From NCBI GenBank assembly GCA_030626915.1, contig DAOUTC010000060.1, positions 1 to 7,313 on the forward strand: a stretch of 7,313 bases of DNA. Direction: 5' to 3'. The notes beneath the pieces were generated by a model. It did not search any database. It was not told the DNA's origin and saw nothing but the letters and a program-made list of their open reading frames with translations. This stretch comes from Dehalococcoidia bacterium (lineage in GTDB: Bacteria > Chloroflexota > Dehalococcoidia > GIF9 > AB-539-J10). Of the stretch, positions 5,194 to 7,313 are shown piece by piece. Both the position numbers and the translations under genes were made by a program. The stretch's first letter is position 1; the number at the start of each line of letters is the position of its first letter.

Positions 5194-5957
5194 AATAGTA
5201 ACTCCTTCATCTTGGTCAAGACATCACCAGCGGTAACCAGAGCCTCGCCAACAAGTATAGCGTTCACTCTCCATTCTCTCAGTTTTTCCACATCACTTCG
5301 ACTCTTGATGCCGCTTTCGCTGACTACGACCTTGCCTTTGGGGATGTGGGGTAGTAATCGAGCAGTGGTGTCAAGCTCGACTGTGAAGGTATTAAGGTCT
5401 CGGTTGTTGATGCCAATGATTTCTGCTCCACTTCGAAGCGCTCTTTCTACCTCGCTTCCATCGTGAACCTCAACCAAACATCTCAAACCGAGGCTGCGAC
5501 TTAACCAGAGAAGCTCATTAAGCTGCTCTTGGCTTAAAATAGCTGCGATGAGCAATAGGGCATCGGCACCATAAACACGGGACTCGTATAGTTGATATGG
5601 GTCAAAAATAAAATCCTTTCTGAGTAGTGGAAGTGCAACTACATTTCTAACTGCTGCCAAATGGTCAATACTGCCTTTAAAATAAATTGCCTCGGTCAGC
5701 ACTGAGATAGCAGCAGCGCCACCCTTAACGTAAGTCTTAGCTAATTCGGTGAGGTCAAGATTGGGATTGAGCATCCCTCGTGATGGTGATGCCTGCTTTA
5801 TTTCGGCAATCAGATGAATGCCGTCGCCACTAAGCACAGAAACAAAGTCAAGTGGCGGCTTCTGCCGGGCAACGCGCTCCTTTAGATGATTTAAAGGGAA
5901 CGTCTTCTTCCTCTGCTCTACTTCTTCTTTTTTCAAGGCGATGATTTTATGTAACAT
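5190..5957 (-). CDS. trpC: Indole-3-glycerol phosphate synthase
   Basis: TrpC closes the indole ring, converting CdRP to indole-3-glycerol phosphate with loss of CO2 and water. It is a single-domain enzyme of 255 residues, not fused to TrpF. All catalytic residues known from the Sulfolobus enzyme can be matched: Glu52 and Lys54 in AEIKQASPSRG, Lys114 in LLRKDFI, Glu163 in LVEVH, Asn184 in GINNRDL, and Glu214/Ser215 in VSESGI. VGEAL (236-240) gives the C-terminal phosphate site. The first residues (MLHKIIALKKEEVEQRK) are the usual N-terminal helix, supporting the ATG at 5957. That start lies 11 bases inside the end of trpD, with AAAGGA only 2 bases ahead, so coupling to trpD translation is likely. 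It overlaps trpF by 4 bases. Confidence 0.97.
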   Translation of the reverse strand: MLHKIIALKKEEVEQRKKTFPLNHLKERVARQKPPLDFVSVLSGDGIHLIAEIKQASPSRGMLNPNLDLTELAKTYVKGGAAAISVLTEAIYFKGSIDHLAAVRNVVALPLLRKDFIFDPYQLYESRVYGADALLLIAAILSQEQLNELLWLSRSLGLRCLVEVHDGSEVERALRSGAEIIGINNRDLNTFTVELDTTARLLPHIPKGKVVVSESGIKSRSDVEKLREWRVNAILVGEALVTAGDVLTKMKELLL

Positions 5958-6999
5958 CTTCCTTTATTAGCTGTTGGCTTTCAGAACTCAGACTGTGGCT
6001 GAGCCTGACCAGCTCGTCAAGTTTGGCTTGAGCTCTTCCAGTATCAATTGTCTCCTCAGCAATGCGAGCTCCTTCTTTAAGATTTGATGCTCGGCTGCCA
6101 GCAACTAATGCTGCTGCGGCATTTAGAATGACTATATTTCGCATCGCTCCTCTCTCTCCCTTCAAGACGCGATGTAGCATCTCGGCATTTTCCTCCGCTG
6201 TCCCTCCTTTGACCTCTTCCCGGTTTGCTTCAGGAAACCCAAAATCTCTGGGGGAAACTTTGTAAGCCGGCGATACTCCATCTTGAGTGACATCCCACAC
6301 CAGCGAACTTCCACTGATTGAGATTTCATCCAAGCCGTCCCTACCATGTACCACCAGGGAATGCTTTGTGCCTAAACGCTGGAGGACAAAAGCAATTTTC
6401 TCTCCCAATTCCTTTGAGGGAACACCGATGACTTGAGACTCAGCCCTGGCTGGATTAGTCAAGGGGCCTAGAATGTTAAAAACAGTGCGGATTCCAATCT
6501 CCCGCCGAGGAGCAGCAGCATATTTCATCGCTGGGTGGAAGATGGGAGCAAACATAAAGCCGATGCCCACTTTCTCCAAACAGTGAGCTACAGCATCAGC
6601 TCCAAGATCAATCTTCACTCCTATTGATTCGAGAACGTCAGCACTGCCGCAGTGGCTGGACATTGCTCGGTTTCCATGCTTGGCGACCTTGAGTCCCGCG
6701 CCAGCAGCAACGAAAGCAGCTCCGGTGGAGATATTAAAAGTGAAGGAGCTATCACCACCGGTTCCGCAGGTATCAATTACTGGCGGGGTAACTATGACCG
6801 GTATTGCCTTAGCGCGCATAACACTGGCCAAGCCAGTAATCTCGTCCACTGTCTCTCCCTTAATGTGCAGTGCGGTGACAAATGCGGCGAATTGAGCTGA
6901 GGTTGCCTCGCCGCTCATTATCTCCTCCATTACCTCGGTAGCTTCCGTTACGCTCAGCGAGTTGCCATTGGCAACAATTTTGATTGCTTCCTTAATCAT
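5947..6999 (-). CDS. trpD: Anthranilate phosphoribosyltransferase
   Basis: TrpD transfers the phosphoribosyl group of PRPP to anthranilate. The 350 residues have the family layout: a small N-terminal helical domain, then the PRPP-binding glycine loop DTCGTGGD (76-83), FNISTGAAFVAAGAG (88-102), KHGNRAMSSHCGSADVLE (107-124), HPAMKYAAAPRREIGIRTVFN (155-175, includes the anthranilate-binding arginine region), GPLTNPA (178-184) and the Mg-binding DGLDEIS (221-227, Asp224/Glu225). It is a stand-alone enzyme, not fused to TrpG. The ATG overlaps the trpG stop as ATGA; AAGGAGAG lies about 7 bases upstream within trpG. Length and motifs are normal, with no sign of decay. Confidence 0.97.
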   Translation of the reverse strand: MIKEAIKIVANGNSLSVTEATEVMEEIMSGEATSAQFAAFVTALHIKGETVDEITGLASVMRAKAIPVIVTPPVIDTCGTGGDSSFTFNISTGAAFVAAGAGLKVAKHGNRAMSSHCGSADVLESIGVKIDLGADAVAHCLEKVGIGFMFAPIFHPAMKYAAAPRREIGIRTVFNILGPLTNPARAESQVIGVPSKELGEKIAFVLQRLGTKHSLVVHGRDGLDEISISGSSLVWDVTQDGVSPAYKVSPRDFGFPEANREEVKGGTAEENAEMLHRVLKGERGAMRNIVILNAAAALVAGSRASNLKEGARIAEETIDTGRAQAKLDELVRLSHSLSSESQQLIKEDVT

Positions 7000-7313
7000 C
7001 GACGCTCTCCTTGGTTCAGAAAATTCTTGAGCAAATCCTTTCCCACCTCGGTCATAATTGATTCAGGGTGGAACTGAACTCCTTCCACGGGAAACTGGCG
7101 ATGTCGGAGCCCCATAATCATGCCATTTGCTGTCCAGGCGCTAACTTCAAGACAATCAAGCAGGGCATCATACATTACTGCCAGGGAATGATAGCGAATG
7201 GCAGAGAAAGGATTAGGTAGCCCAACAAAAAGTCCCTTGCCATCATGGTAAATGAGCGATGATTTGCCATGCTTGATTTCGCCAGCACGGTCAACTTTAG
7301 CTCCGTAGCTATA
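6996..7313 (-). CDS. trpG: Anthranilate synthase glutamine amidotransferase component, 3' part (start lies beyond the right edge)
   Basis: TrpG hydrolyses glutamine and delivers ammonia to TrpE for anthranilate formation. Only the last 105 codons are present, about half of a typical 190-residue protein, so the nucleophile cysteine is out of view. Visible family features are YGAKVDRAGEIKHGKSSLIY at the edge, GLPNPFSAIRYHSL, EVSAWTANGMIMGLRH and VEGVQFHPESIMTE, whose His and Glu complete the class I amidotransferase triad. The GKDLLKNFL ending is typical of TrpG. The HGKSS and RYHSL stretches also match PabA, the folate paralogue, which can be the same protein in some bacteria; position directly ahead of trpD with a 4-base overlap supports TrpG. 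The upstream gene is presumably trpE, not seen. Confidence 0.94.
   Translation of the reverse strand, partial: YSYGAKVDRAGEIKHGKSSLIYHDGKGLFVGLPNPFSAIRYHSLAVMYDALLDCLEVSAWTANGMIMGLRHRQFPVEGVQFHPESIMTEVGKDLLKNFLNQGERR

Noticed and set aside
5152..5466. Plus-strand 104-codon Ser/Leu-rich frame
   Set aside because: It is antisense to the ends of trpF and trpC, both with complete catalytic motifs; Ser/Leu-rich antisense frames are a usual artefact.
6162..6347. Minus-strand 61-codon frame inside trpD
   Set aside because: It is out of frame within the conserved C-terminal domain of trpD and has no convincing ribosome site or family match.
6652..6900. Two overlapping plus-strand frames (6652-6900 and 6680-6895)
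   Set aside because: Both are antisense to the glycine-rich PRPP-binding region of trpD, where low-complexity antisense frames arise easily.
1..7313. Novel defence, mobile or secondary-metabolite system
   Set aside because: Every long coding frame is a recognisable tryptophan or phospholipid synthesis gene, and no transposase, integrase, CRISPR repeat, toxin pair or tRNA attachment site was seen.

Overview
The window is the distal part of a bacterial tryptophan-biosynthesis operon, read entirely on the minus strand, followed by the start of a phospholipid-synthesis gene. In transcription order (right to left) it holds trpG (3' part only), trpD, trpC, trpF, trpB, trpA, a second TrpB-type gene (the TrpB2 family), and then, after a 135-base gap, plsX (5' part only, cut by the left edge). 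All plus-strand open frames appear to be shadows of these genes.

The organism is a bacterium, because PlsX belongs to the bacterial PlsX/PlsY route of phosphatidate synthesis. Base composition looks moderate (slightly AT-rich by eye). Separate trpG, trpD, trpC and trpF genes in the order GDCFBA, together with a TrpB2 paralogue, would fit an anaerobic or deep-branching lineage such as Chloroflexota/Dehalococcoidia. This is only a guess from gene order and cannot be settled from the window.

The five visible steps run from chorismate to tryptophan. TrpG supplies ammonia for anthranilate, TrpD adds the phosphoribosyl group, TrpF isomerises, TrpC closes the indole ring, and TrpA/TrpB release indole and condense it with serine. 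trpG-trpD-trpC-trpF and trpB-trpA are packed with 4- or 11-base overlaps, pointing to translational coupling. The operon opens up in only two places, the roughly 100-base gaps before trpB and before trpB2. These two gaps share a clearly related sequence element, which is the most unusual structure here.

Other points of interest follow. The operonic TrpB and TrpA carry several substitutions at normally strongly conserved positions, while the PLP lysine and the acid catalysts are kept. The gap before trpB contains a 25-codon frame whose product resembles the N-terminus of TrpB itself. trpB seems to start at TTG. The trpB2-plsX gap contains a strong hairpin that looks like the operon terminator but overlaps a good sigma70-type promoter for plsX, with a further perfect dyad just downstream. 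I see no RNA genes, CRISPR arrays, insertion sequences or phage genes. The window reads as core metabolism with some unusual details, not as a new defence or mobile system.
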